This document shows positions 8,759 to 19,978 of a DNA stretch of 46,395 bases, piece by piece. The DNA is taken from NCBI GenBank assembly GCA_946624575.1, contig CAMOSH010000008.1, positions 1-46,395 on the forward strand, in the 5' to 3' direction. The DNA comes from an uncultured Verrucomicrobiota bacterium. Lineage in GTDB: Bacteria; Verrucomicrobiota; Kiritimatiellia; RFP12; UBA3636. Both the position numbers and the translations under genes were made by a program. Below the pieces are notes generated by a model that did no database searches, was not told the origin of the DNA, and saw only the letters and a program-made list of their open reading frames with translations. Numbering within the stretch: the stretch's first letter is position 1; each line of letters opens with the position of its first letter.

Positions 8759-9992
8759 TTTCGGCTTTCCCCCGCTTCACGGAACGCCCGGACAATCCCG
8801 GAGGCGTGGCCGGACCAAGAAAAAAGCTTTGCCCGCTCCATCCCGCGCGCGACGCGCGCCGCGCGCTCCGCCGGCGACTCTTCAAGCAGCGACTCCAGCG
8901 CCGCGCGGATCGATTCCACGCTCTCCGGATCGAACTTCACTGCCGCGTCGCCCGCGATTTCGCCAAGCGAACCGTTTTCCGAACAGGCGCACGGAACTCC
9001 GCGCGCCATCGCCTCGGCCAGCGAAAGCCCGAACCCCTCGAACAGGCTCGGAAACACGTAAAATCCGGCGCCGGCCCACAGTCGCTCCAGCTCGGCGTCG
9101 GAAACGAAACCCGCGAAGCGGATAAGGTCGCGGTGCCGAGAGCGCTCCGCCGCGCGGAAAACCGCGTCGGCGTCTTTCCACGGAGCTCCGGCCAGCACAA
9201 GCGGATGGGCCTCCGCAAGCGACCTCGGCAAACGCGAATACGCCTCAATGAGCCGCACATGGTTCTTGCCTGGGTGCTCAATGCGGGAGACGTAGAGAAT
9301 CGTACCGCCCGCCGCCAAGGAACGCTCGTCTCCCGCCGCCGCGAGACGCGCCTCTGCGGCCGCGCCTTCTTTTTCCAGTCCCTCGTAGAGGACCGAAATT
9401 TTATCCGGTGCGCATCGCCAGAAGCGCACCATGTCCGCCTTGGTGCTTTCGCTAACGGCGACGAGCCTGTCCGCACGCTTCGCGAAAAAAGGCAGCACCC
9501 GCGCCAGATAAAACATACGGGCGCGCGAATATTTGCCGGGAATGCGGAAATTCGCGAGATCGTGGACCGTGGCCACGGTAGGCAGCGGGTGGAACGCGCA
9601 GACCCGCCGATTGGCCGCGCAAACAAAAAAGCCATCGAACTCGCGGCGGTGGCGGAAAACCAGCAACGGCAGGAAGCACAGGTGCCACAGCATCGAGAAC
9701 GGAGCGCGGCGCGTCCAGCGCGGCGCGAAGCGAAGCTTGGCGCCGACTGGCGGAAAGGCGCGCCCGGTCGCGCCGCCCTCCTCGGCACCCCCGGCGTGGT
9801 CTTGCGGACGGCCGCACTCCTCGGCATCCCCGGCGTGGTCTTGCGGGCGGCCGCGTCTGCGGCCGCCTTCCTCCGGCTCCAGCAGAAGCGTCAGCTCATG
9901 CCCCTGGGCGGCGAGTGCGGACACGACCTCGCGGACATAGGTCGATATGCCGCTTTTCCCGCCGTCGTACGGGATGCATGAGACGAGCAGTT

Positions 9993-9996
<4 letters not shown>
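8755..9996 (-). CDS. GT4-family glycosyltransferase
   Basis: Start at MKLLVSCIPYDGGKSGISTYVREVV (9996). GT4 motifs VYVSRIEHPGKNHVRLIEAYSRLP and FYVFPSLFEGFGLSLAEAMARGVPCACSENGSLGEIAGDAAVKFDP. Confidence 0.92.
9778..9855 (-). repeat. Two tandem in-frame 39-bp repeats (GRPQDHAGDAEEC / GRPQDHAGGAEEG)
   Basis: 9778-9816 and 9817-9855 differ at only a few bases, within the GT4 coding sequence. Confidence 0.85.
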
Positions 9997-13166
<3,170 letters not shown>

Positions 13167-13178
13167 CCGCCGCAACAA

Positions 13179-13502
13179 TCAGAACTTTGCGTCTTCCACG
13201 GTCGGAACAATATCGAACACGCGGCTAACCTTTGTTATGTCGAACACGATCTTCGGCCCAGGCTGGAGCGCGGCAAGCACCACCTTTCCGCCAGACGCCT
13301 TGACTTTCTGGAGCACCTGGACGAGAACGCCCAGGCCGCTCGAATCGATGTGGACCATCTTGGAAAGATCGAACAGGACATTGGTCCCGTCGGTTATCTT
13401 GGCAAGCATCTCGTCGCGCAGATTGGGCGCTATCGCGGCAACGAATCGCCCGTCGATGGCGCATTTGACAAGATTGCCCTCGTTGGAAATTTCCCAGGCC
13501 AT
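13179..13502 (-). CDS. STAS-domain anti-sigma-factor antagonist (SpoIIAA/HsbA/SypA-like)
   Basis: VLFDLSKMVHIDSSGLGVLVQVLQKVKASGGKVVLAAL; phosphoacceptor-type DSSG retained. Confidence 0.92.
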   Translation of the reverse strand: MAWEISNEGNLVKCAIDGRFVAAIAPNLRDEMLAKITDGTNVLFDLSKMVHIDSSGLGVLVQVLQKVKASGGKVVLAALQPGPKIVFDITKVSRVFDIVPTVEDAKF

Positions 13503-13541
13503 CGTCGTGTCTCTCCCAGTTTGTTAATCGGTATTTGTTTG

Positions 13542-14492
13542 TCAGTTGAAAACCATCCAGTCGCGCCTGAGGGCCGGAGGGAACGCGGCTCCGTCGCGCA
13601 CGAGCGGCCGCATCCGCCCGAGGATCCGCAACAGCGGATCGATCCCCAGCGACCGAAGGTCGCCGAGCGTCCGGCGCCGCGCCAGCCAGCGCAGCGCATG
13701 CCACGCCCGGCGGCGCCCCTCTGCGGCGCGCGCGGGGGCGAACTCTACCATATCCGCCGCCCAAAGCCAAACTTTTCTTGCGTCTTCCGCCGTGCATGGC
13801 GGAAGCGCGGCCGGCCGGAACTTCCAGGCGAGCGCCGCGTCGTAGCGCGGATCTCTGATCGCGGCGGCGCGCGCCTCCGCGCCCCATACGTATTCCCCGC
13901 GCGCCATCAGCGCCGCGTCGAACGCGCCCAGGACGCACTTGTCGATGTTGCGCGCCGTGAACTGCGCGTCGTTGACCCTTTCCGCGCACAGCAGCATCCC
14001 GGCGCCGCGGTTCACAAGCAGCCGCACGGCCTCCATCCACGGCAGTTGCGAAAGCGGCCGCTCCTCGATGTCGGCGAAAAGTTCGACTCCGGGGCTCCCG
14101 GCCACGTCAGCGTAGCCACGCAGCAGCTCCTGGATCATCAGGCGGCGCGAGTCGCGCTCCATCCGCCGCGGCGTCTTCGGCGCGCAGAAATCGACGTCGA
14201 CTCCGAGCCGCGCCGTCCATTCCCGCGCAATCGGCGCGAGCGCCGCCGCGATGGCGCGCTCGTCCGCGCGCGTCGCGCCGCGCTCCGTCACCACGTAGAA
14301 GTCCAGGTCGTTAGAGAGCCGGGCCTTCCCGCCCTCGAAAATCACGCCGCCTTCGCCACGCCCGTATCCGCCGCCCAGCACCACGCCCCACAGCCGCGCG
14401 ATTCGCATGGCGTCGATTCGCCGCCCGATTTCCCGGACTGCGTCCCGCACCGTCGCGTCGGCCTCCGCGCAGGCATGCGCATACCGCCTCAT
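13542..14492 (-). CDS. Pol-beta-superfamily nucleotidyltransferase domain protein
   Basis: VVLGGGYGRGEGGV...LSNDLDFYVV matches the GS...DxD NTase core; start at MRRYAHACAEAD. Confidence 0.65.
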   Translation of the reverse strand: MRRYAHACAEADATVRDAVREIGRRIDAMRIARLWGVVLGGGYGRGEGGVIFEGGKARLSNDLDFYVVTERGATRADERAIAAALAPIAREWTARLGVDVDFCAPKTPRRMERDSRRLMIQELLRGYADVAGSPGVELFADIEERPLSQLPWMEAVRLLVNRGAGMLLCAERVNDAQFTARNIDKCVLGAFDAALMARGEYVWGAEARAAAIRDPRYDAALAWKFRPAALPPCTAEDARKVWLWAADMVEFAPARAAEGRRRAWHALRWLARRRTLGDLRSLGIDPLLRILGRMRPLVRDGAAFPPALRRDWMVFN

Positions 14493-14493
14493 C

Positions 14494-15432
14494 CTACGGA
14501 ACCCCGTGCGAAAACGATCGCCCGGCAAGCAGCCGGAACGCCGCGTTCAGCCATTTCGGGACGCCGCCGCGCGGCACCTTGCGCGCGATGCCGCGCTCCT
14601 CGACGTCGACCCAGACGCCGCTGGCCGCGTCGATGATCCTGCCGCCGGCCACGATCTTGCCGTCCAGCTCCAGCCATTCGCCGACGTACGTGTCGTCGCA
14701 CACCACGGTGCGCCTGAGGCGCGCCCCGCGGCCGACCGAGGCGTTGCGGCCGAGTATGACGCCGCCTTCGAGCACGACGTCGCGGCCGCACCACGAGTTG
14801 TCGAGCATCAGCACCGGCGACTTCGCGGTCGTGCCGTGCTCCATCACGACATTGCGGCAGAGATGCACCCCGTTCTCGGCAGAATAGCCGGGCAGCGTGT
14901 AGCCGCCGGCGCCGGCAAGCAGATGCATCGACACGTCAAGCCACGACGCCGTGTCGCGTATCGCGGCGGTGCCGGCGACGGGCCGCTGCCACCGCCCTCC
15001 GACCAGATGGTACACGCCAGTCGGGGTATCGCGCAGCGCCTGCTCCGGCACCGGCTCGTATCCGGTTTCGCCGGGCTTGTAGAAAGGAAGCGCCTGCCCC
15101 CACAGCACGATGCACGGTTCGCCGCTCGTGGCCACGCCCCTGAACCAGACGCTGTCCATAAGCCGCTCCAGGCTCTCCGGCTCCCAGTTGGCCAGCCGCA
15201 TGCTGGACACGGCGCACAGGCCGTCCCGTTCCAGTCCGAGCCGTCCGTTGAGCGCCGGGTCGCCAGCCTTGTCCACCAACACCGACTCCTCCACTCCGAA
15301 CCGCTCCGCGGCCTCCAGCGCGTAGTCGACGAAGAGCCGCCCGGCGACGGGCAGCGCGGCCGGACTGACTCCGGGCAGCGCATCGGCAATCCAGCGCGCC
15401 TCGCGGATACACGGAAAGTAGAACGCCTTCAC
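14494..15432 (-). CDS. Left-handed beta-helix NDP-sugar nucleotidyltransferase-like protein
   Basis: Hexapeptide-like repeats in the C-terminal half (VHLCRNVVMEHGTTAKSPVLMLDNSWCGRDVVLEGGVILGRNASVGRGARLRRTVVCDDTYVGEW); GTG start at 15432 next to the upstream TAG. Confidence 0.6.
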   Translation of the reverse strand: MKAFYFPCIREARWIADALPGVSPAALPVAGRLFVDYALEAAERFGVEESVLVDKAGDPALNGRLGLERDGLCAVSSMRLANWEPESLERLMDSVWFRGVATSGEPCIVLWGQALPFYKPGETGYEPVPEQALRDTPTGVYHLVGGRWQRPVAGTAAIRDTASWLDVSMHLLAGAGGYTLPGYSAENGVHLCRNVVMEHGTTAKSPVLMLDNSWCGRDVVLEGGVILGRNASVGRGARLRRTVVCDDTYVGEWLELDGKIVAGGRIIDAASGVWVDVEERGIARKVPRGGVPKWLNAAFRLLAGRSFSHGVP

Positions 15433-15433
15433 C

Positions 15434-16144
15434 CTAGTACGCTCCCTTTCCGCCAATGATTGCAGGGATAGTTTCCAGCAGTATCTTGACATCCTGGAAA
15501 AAGCCCTGCGAGAGGATGTAGCGCTTGTCGAGGGCCACCTGCTCCTTGAACGGAATCTCGCTGCGGCCCGACACCTGCCAGATGCCGGTAATGCCCGGAA
15601 TTACGTCAAGGCGCTTGCGGTCGTCAAGCGTGTACTTGGCCACTTCGTCCGGAAGCGGCGGCCGAGGCCCGACAAGGCTCATGTCGCCGATGAACACATT
15701 CCAGAGCTGCGGCAGCTCGTCCAGGGAAGTGCGCCGCAGGAAGCGCCCGACGCGCGTGATGCGCGGGTCGCGGCGCATCTTGAAGATGACGCCGTCCGCG
15801 CTCTCGTTGAACGGTTCGAGCGGCCCCTTTTGAGACTCGGCGTCCCTGCGCATCGTCCTGAACTTGTAGAACTTGAAGTGCCGGCCGTAGCGCCCGACGC
15901 GCGTCTGCGTAAAGATCACCGGCCCGGGGCTCGAAAGCTTCACCGCGACCGCCAGCACCAGAAACAGCGGCGAGAGGAGGACGAGGCCGATGGCGCTGAG
16001 CAGAAGGTCGAACAGACGCTTGGCGACGTACGTCCCGAACACCGTCGCACGCCAAGCGGCCATCCTGAAGCCGCCAGTGATGGCGGAGCGCTTGCGCGCG
16101 GCCATCTGCGAGAGAAGTTCGTCCAATACCGAATCGTTTGCCAT
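15434..16144 (-). CDS. Polyprenyl-phosphate initiating sugar transferase (bacterial sugar transferase, PF02397-type)
   Basis: [57 protein letters not shown]...[27 protein letters not shown]...[17 protein letters not shown]. Confidence 0.96.
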   Translation of the reverse strand: MANDSVLDELLSQMAARKRSAITGGFRMAAWRATVFGTYVAKRLFDLLLSAIGLVLLSPLFLVLAVAVKLSSPGPVIFTQTRVGRYGRHFKFYKFRTMRRDAESQKGPLEPFNESADGVIFKMRRDPRITRVGRFLRRTSLDELPQLWNVFIGDMSLVGPRPPLPDEVAKYTLDDRKRLDVIPGITGIWQVSGRSEIPFKEQVALDKRYILSQGFFQDVKILLETIPAIIGGKGAY

Positions 16145-16217
16145 GAAAACGCCTTTCAGGAAAGCCTCTTCGGCGCGGCCGCTGACCGCGCTTTTCCAGC
16201 CGCCAACCAACTGACTG

Positions 16218-16541
16218 CTAAAGTTCGGCGGCGCACTTGCGCAGCAGCGCCACGCATTCGTCGGTCTTAGCGGCGTCGGCCAGTTTCGCGGCGCGCCGCA
16301 ACTCGATCGCGGCGTCCGCCGCCTCGGTGTGCCCCATCACCAGGGCGTTGCCCTTCAGGGCGTGCGCCGCGCGGTCGAGCTTTTCCCAGTCGCGCGCCTC
16401 CGCCAGGGCGGCCGCCTCCTCCACCGTCTTCGGGAACGACTCTGCGAATTCGGCGTAGAGTTCCTCGACGACGGACTCGTCGCCGAATTGCGACATTAGG
16501 AAGTCCTTGCAGTTTTGATTCATGTCGATTGTCTGTTTCAA
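16218..16541 (-). CDS. Stand-alone HPt phosphotransfer protein
   Basis: LDRAAHALKGNALVMGHTEAADAAIELRRAAK carries the HPt xAHxLKG motif. Confidence 0.88.
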   Translation of the reverse strand: MKQTIDMNQNCKDFLMSQFGDESVVEELYAEFAESFPKTVEEAAALAEARDWEKLDRAAHALKGNALVMGHTEAADAAIELRRAAKLADAAKTDECVALLRKCAAEL

Positions 16542-16552
16542 TTGTCGTTGTC

Positions 16553-18229
16553 CTAGTCCCCGGTCCCGGCTTGAGTTTCGCCGCCCGTCGCTAGATCAAC
16601 GTAGTAAACCGTTTCGTTCAGCGCGCCGTACGAGTTGCGCATTATCCCGACGCAGATTTCGCGAATCATCAGCCGCCCGCGGCCGCGCCCGCTGAACTCA
16701 AGGTTCTTCAGCTTGAACTCCGTGTCCGCGTCGCCCGCAGCCACTTCGATGCTCGGCTCCGGCGTCCCGCAGTCCCAGACCGTCATCTCTGCGTGGTTGC
16801 CATGCTGCCGGATGCGAACGCACGCAGTCTCCCGCGCGCGATCCCCGGGGTCGAGGCCGTGGTCGTAGAGGTTCATGAGCTTCTCCTCGAAGACCAGCTC
16901 GAGCTTCGTCGAGACTTCCACGCCCCAGCCCTGGAGCTCGCACCACACGCCGATGCTTTCGGCCACCGCGTTGATCGCCTCCGGATTCATCTCCACGGAC
17001 GCCACCATCGTCCCGGGCTCCTTGTGCCGCAGGCCGAAGAGCAGCTCCGTCACGTCATCGGAGAAATTGCCATAACCGTACACGTCGCACGCCGCAAGAA
17101 ACTTGTACGGCGCCGCCACCATCGAGCCGTTGAGCCGCGCGTCGCAGAACAGGTCGTTGCGCAGCCGGACGCGCAGGTCGGTCGGAATCAGGTCGTATCC
17201 GTCCGCGTCGCGCGAAAGGTCGAAGATGCCGTCGGTGTGCGCCACGCACACCGACAGCGGCGAAAGTCGCGTGTGGACAACGTCTGACTCCGAGTACTCG
17301 GTGCCGTCCACCAGCCCGATCGGCAGTCCGCCACGCTTTTCCGGATTCACGTTGTTGCGTGTCCTGTCATTCGGGTCGACCACCTCCAGGTCCGGGGCGC
17401 CGCAGCTGATCCAGTCCACGGTGTTGGAGTTCGGATCGTAGATGCATATCAGCGCCGTCATGTACGAAACGCCCGAGAAGTTCGACGATATGAAGTCCTG
17501 CAACTCGTTGGCGATCCAGGCGGGCCCGGATTTCGACGCGTCGCCGCTGTTCGAAAGCTGCTTGATGAAGCTCTGCACCGCCATCATCGAAAGCGCCGCG
17601 CCCGTGCCGTGCCCCTGTACGTCGCCAAGGATGAACAGCTGCCTGCCGTCGGACAGCGTCTGCACTTCGTACATGTCCCCGGACACTTCGTCCTTCGGGA
17701 ACCAAAGCGTCGTGTAGAACGACTTGGCGCCAATGAACGAGGTCTGCGGCAGCAGGCTTCGCTGGACCCTCGCCGCCAGCTGCATCGCCTTCCGCGACGC
17801 ATCGGCCTGCTCGTCGAGAGTCTTCGCAATGGTGCGCGACGCGACAATGCCCTGAACCCTCTTGACCAGGTTGTCTGCCTTCACGGCCTTGGGAAGGTAG
17901 AAGCTCCCGGCGTCCTCGAGAATGCGCTTGAGGAAGCCACTGCCCTCCTCCGGGTCCATCGCCGTCAGGAAGAAGATCGGCATGGTCGGATCAAGCCCGC
18001 GCAATATGTCGCGGAAAACGAATCCGTCCATCCCCTCCATCATGATGTCGGTGATGACGGCCGAAAAGTTCTTCACGCCGCCGTTTTCCAGCAGCGCGGC
18101 CGCCTCCTGCGTCGAGGAGACGCAGACGGCCTGGTAGTCGACTAGGCGAAGCTTCGCGGCAAGCGTCATCCGGATCAGGCGCTCGTCGTCGATTACGAGT
18201 ATTTGCGTTTTTTTCTGGGCTTCAGCCAT
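16553..18229 (-). CDS. Receiver - PP2C/SpoIIE phosphatase - HATPase anti-sigma kinase protein (HsbR/RsbU-like)
   Basis: REC: ILVIDDERLIRM, AVITDIMMEGMDGF. PP2C: EVSGDMYE, ILGDVQGHGTGAALSMMAV, AHTDGIFD. C-terminal HATPase: LVFEEKLMNLYDHGL, VWDCGTPEPS. Start at MAEAQKKTQ. Confidence 0.93.
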   Translation of the reverse strand: MAEAQKKTQILVIDDERLIRMTLAAKLRLVDYQAVCVSSTQEAAALLENGGVKNFSAVITDIMMEGMDGFVFRDILRGLDPTMPIFFLTAMDPEEGSGFLKRILEDAGSFYLPKAVKADNLVKRVQGIVASRTIAKTLDEQADASRKAMQLAARVQRSLLPQTSFIGAKSFYTTLWFPKDEVSGDMYEVQTLSDGRQLFILGDVQGHGTGAALSMMAVQSFIKQLSNSGDASKSGPAWIANELQDFISSNFSGVSYMTALICIYDPNSNTVDWISCGAPDLEVVDPNDRTRNNVNPEKRGGLPIGLVDGTEYSESDVVHTRLSPLSVCVAHTDGIFDLSRDADGYDLIPTDLRVRLRNDLFCDARLNGSMVAAPYKFLAACDVYGYGNFSDDVTELLFGLRHKEPGTMVASVEMNPEAINAVAESIGVWCELQGWGVEVSTKLELVFEEKLMNLYDHGLDPGDRARETACVRIRQHGNHAEMTVWDCGTPEPSIEVAAGDADTEFKLKNLEFSGRGRGRLMIREICVGIMRNSYGALNETVYYVDLATGGETQAGTGD

Positions 18230-18308
18230 GTCGCCGACAAAAAAAGAAAACCTTCGGGCCGCTGGCGCTCCCGAATTCAATCGTGCAGTCAGTTGTCGTA
18301 CGCACGCG

Positions 18309-18336
18309 ATTCTATTGCTTCCCGGGCGCGTTGCAA
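18309..18336 (-). promoter_or_regulatory. Candidate promoter of the polysaccharide/signalling operon, TTGCAA-N16-TAGAAT
   Basis: On the minus strand: -35 at 18336-18331, -10 at 18314-18309, about 80 bp upstream of the first ATG. Confidence 0.55.
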
Positions 18337-18400
18337 TACCCCCCACCTGTAATTTCAGAACTGCCGCTGGCCGGGAATCAGTGGCGGCGCGAACGGGTAG

Positions 18401-18429
18401 TTGACCGCTACGGGGCGATGAAGTAGACT
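18401..18429 (+). promoter_or_regulatory. Candidate nusA promoter TTGACC-N17-TAGACT
   Basis: -35 18401-18406, -10 18424-18429, upstream of nusA ATG 18518. Confidence 0.65.
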
Positions 18430-18452
18430 TTCGGGCCGTCCGTCCATAGTGA

Positions 18453-18484
18453 CGGCGGGAGGCTTTTCCTTCCGCCGCGTTTTT
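18453..18484 (+). terminator. Intrinsic-terminator-like hairpin in the nusA leader (possible attenuator)
   Basis: CGGCGGGAGG (18453-18462), CTTTT loop, CCTTCCGCCG (18468-18477), then CGTTTTT, located between promoter and start codon. Confidence 0.6.
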
Positions 18485-18517
18485 CTCTTTATCCGCGAAA
18501 AAGGCAAATCAGACGCC

Positions 18518-19978
18518 ATGAACAACGAACTCGACACCATCCTGCGAACCCTTGAGCGCGAACGCGGCATTGGTCGCGCGGCAATGCTTTCCACCATCGC
18601 CAACGCACTTCAGGCGGCGGCGAAAAAGAGTCTCGCCACATCCGGGGACGTGCGCGTGGAAGTCGATCCGCACACGCTGGCCATCAAGGCCTGGGAGCGT
18701 CGCGTTGTCAGCGAAAACGCGACTGGCACGGGCTACGTCTCCGTCGCCGAGGCGCGCAAGTCCAAGCCGGACGCCCAGCCCGGCGACACGATCGAAACGG
18801 AAGTGAATCCGCGCGTGTTCGGCCGCATCGCCGCGCAGACGGCGAAGCAGGCGATCATCCAGGGGATGCACGAAAGCGAGCGCGACATCATGCTGCGGCG
18901 CTACTCCGGGCACGTCGGCGAAATCGTCTCCGCGACCGTCACCCAGGTCGTTCACAAGGACGTCTGGTGCACGCTGGTGGACGGCGGCGAGGCTATCCTC
19001 AAGGGCCGCGACCGCCTCAAGAACGACCGTCTGTCGCAGGGGGACACGTTCCGCGCCGTGATCCGCTTCGTCGGCGCGGAGCAGGATCCGCGCCGCATGG
19101 AGGAAGGCGAGGATCCCGGCAAGGGAACCTGGATCGGGCGGCGCCGCGTCAAGCTCATCGACGAACCCGTCGGAAATCCCTGCGTCAAGCTTTCCCGCAC
19201 CGACCCGCTTTTCGTGAGGGCGCTCTTCGCGGAGCAGTCCACCGAAATCAAGGAGGGCACGGTGGAAATCATGGAAATCGCCCGCCAGGCTGGCATCCGC
19301 ACCAAGATGGCCGTCCGTTCGCGCACGGCGAAGATCGACCCCGTGGGCGCGTGCGTCGGCGCCCGCGGCGCCCGCATCCGCCAGGTGATTTCCGAACTCA
19401 ACGGCGAAAAGATCGACATCGTCCCGTGGAACGACGACATCGAAAAATTCGCGATTTCGGCGCTTCAGCCGGCCACGGTGCAGCGGGTGGACGTCGACCG
19501 GGAGCGCCATCTCGTGGTGGCCTGGGTCCAGAACGGAAGCCTGACTCCCGCCATCGGCAAGGGCGGGATCAACACGCGCCTCGCCTCCGAACTCACCGGC
19601 TGGGACATATCGGTGCGCGAACTCGACGCCTGGGGCCAGTCCGACGACCAGCGGCGCGCCCGCGAGGACGCCTTCCAGGCCAGCATCCGCGCGAAGATCG
19701 ACGACATGGCGGCCACGCTCGCGATTCCGCGCGAATCGGCCGAGGCCATCGTGCGGCACGGATTCCTCTCCCCCGAAGGCATATTCGAGACGACGCTTTC
19801 GGAGTTCATCGCGCAGCTCGGCACGCCGGCCGAAGGAGCAGACGCGTCCAATGCCCTCGATCCCGAATCGGCGCGCGCCGCCTGGCTTGCGGCCGAGCGC
19901 TGCATGATGCAGAGCATTTCCAAATCCGATACCGCTCCCGCCGGGGAGTCCGTCGCCAACACCACGCCAATCCAATGA
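18518..19978 (+). CDS. nusA: Transcription termination/antitermination factor NusA
   Basis: MAVRSRTAKIDPVGACVGARGARIRQVISELNGEKIDIVPW and TPAIGKGGINTRLASELTGWDISV (KH domains). Confidence 0.97.
   Translation: MNNELDTILRTLERERGIGRAAMLSTIANALQAAAKKSLATSGDVRVEVDPHTLAIKAWERRVVSENATGTGYVSVAEARKSKPDAQPGDTIETEVNPRVFGRIAAQTAKQAIIQGMHESERDIMLRRYSGHVGEIVSATVTQVVHKDVWCTLVDGGEAILKGRDRLKNDRLSQGDTFRAVIRFVGAEQDPRRMEEGEDPGKGTWIGRRRVKLIDEPVGNPCVKLSRTDPLFVRALFAEQSTEIKEGTVEIMEIARQAGIRTKMAVRSRTAKIDPVGACVGARGARIRQVISELNGEKIDIVPWNDDIEKFAISALQPATVQRVDVDRERHLVVAWVQNGSLTPAIGKGGINTRLASELTGWDISVRELDAWGQSDDQRRAREDAFQASIRAKIDDMAATLAIPRESAEAIVRHGFLSPEGIFETTLSEFIAQLGTPAEGADASNALDPESARAAWLAAERCMMQSISKSDTAPAGESVANTTPIQ

Noticed and set aside
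13542-14492. Toxin-antitoxin (MNT/HEPN-type) system
   Set aside because: NTase is larger than MNT antitoxins and has no HEPN partner; neighbours are polysaccharide and signalling genes.
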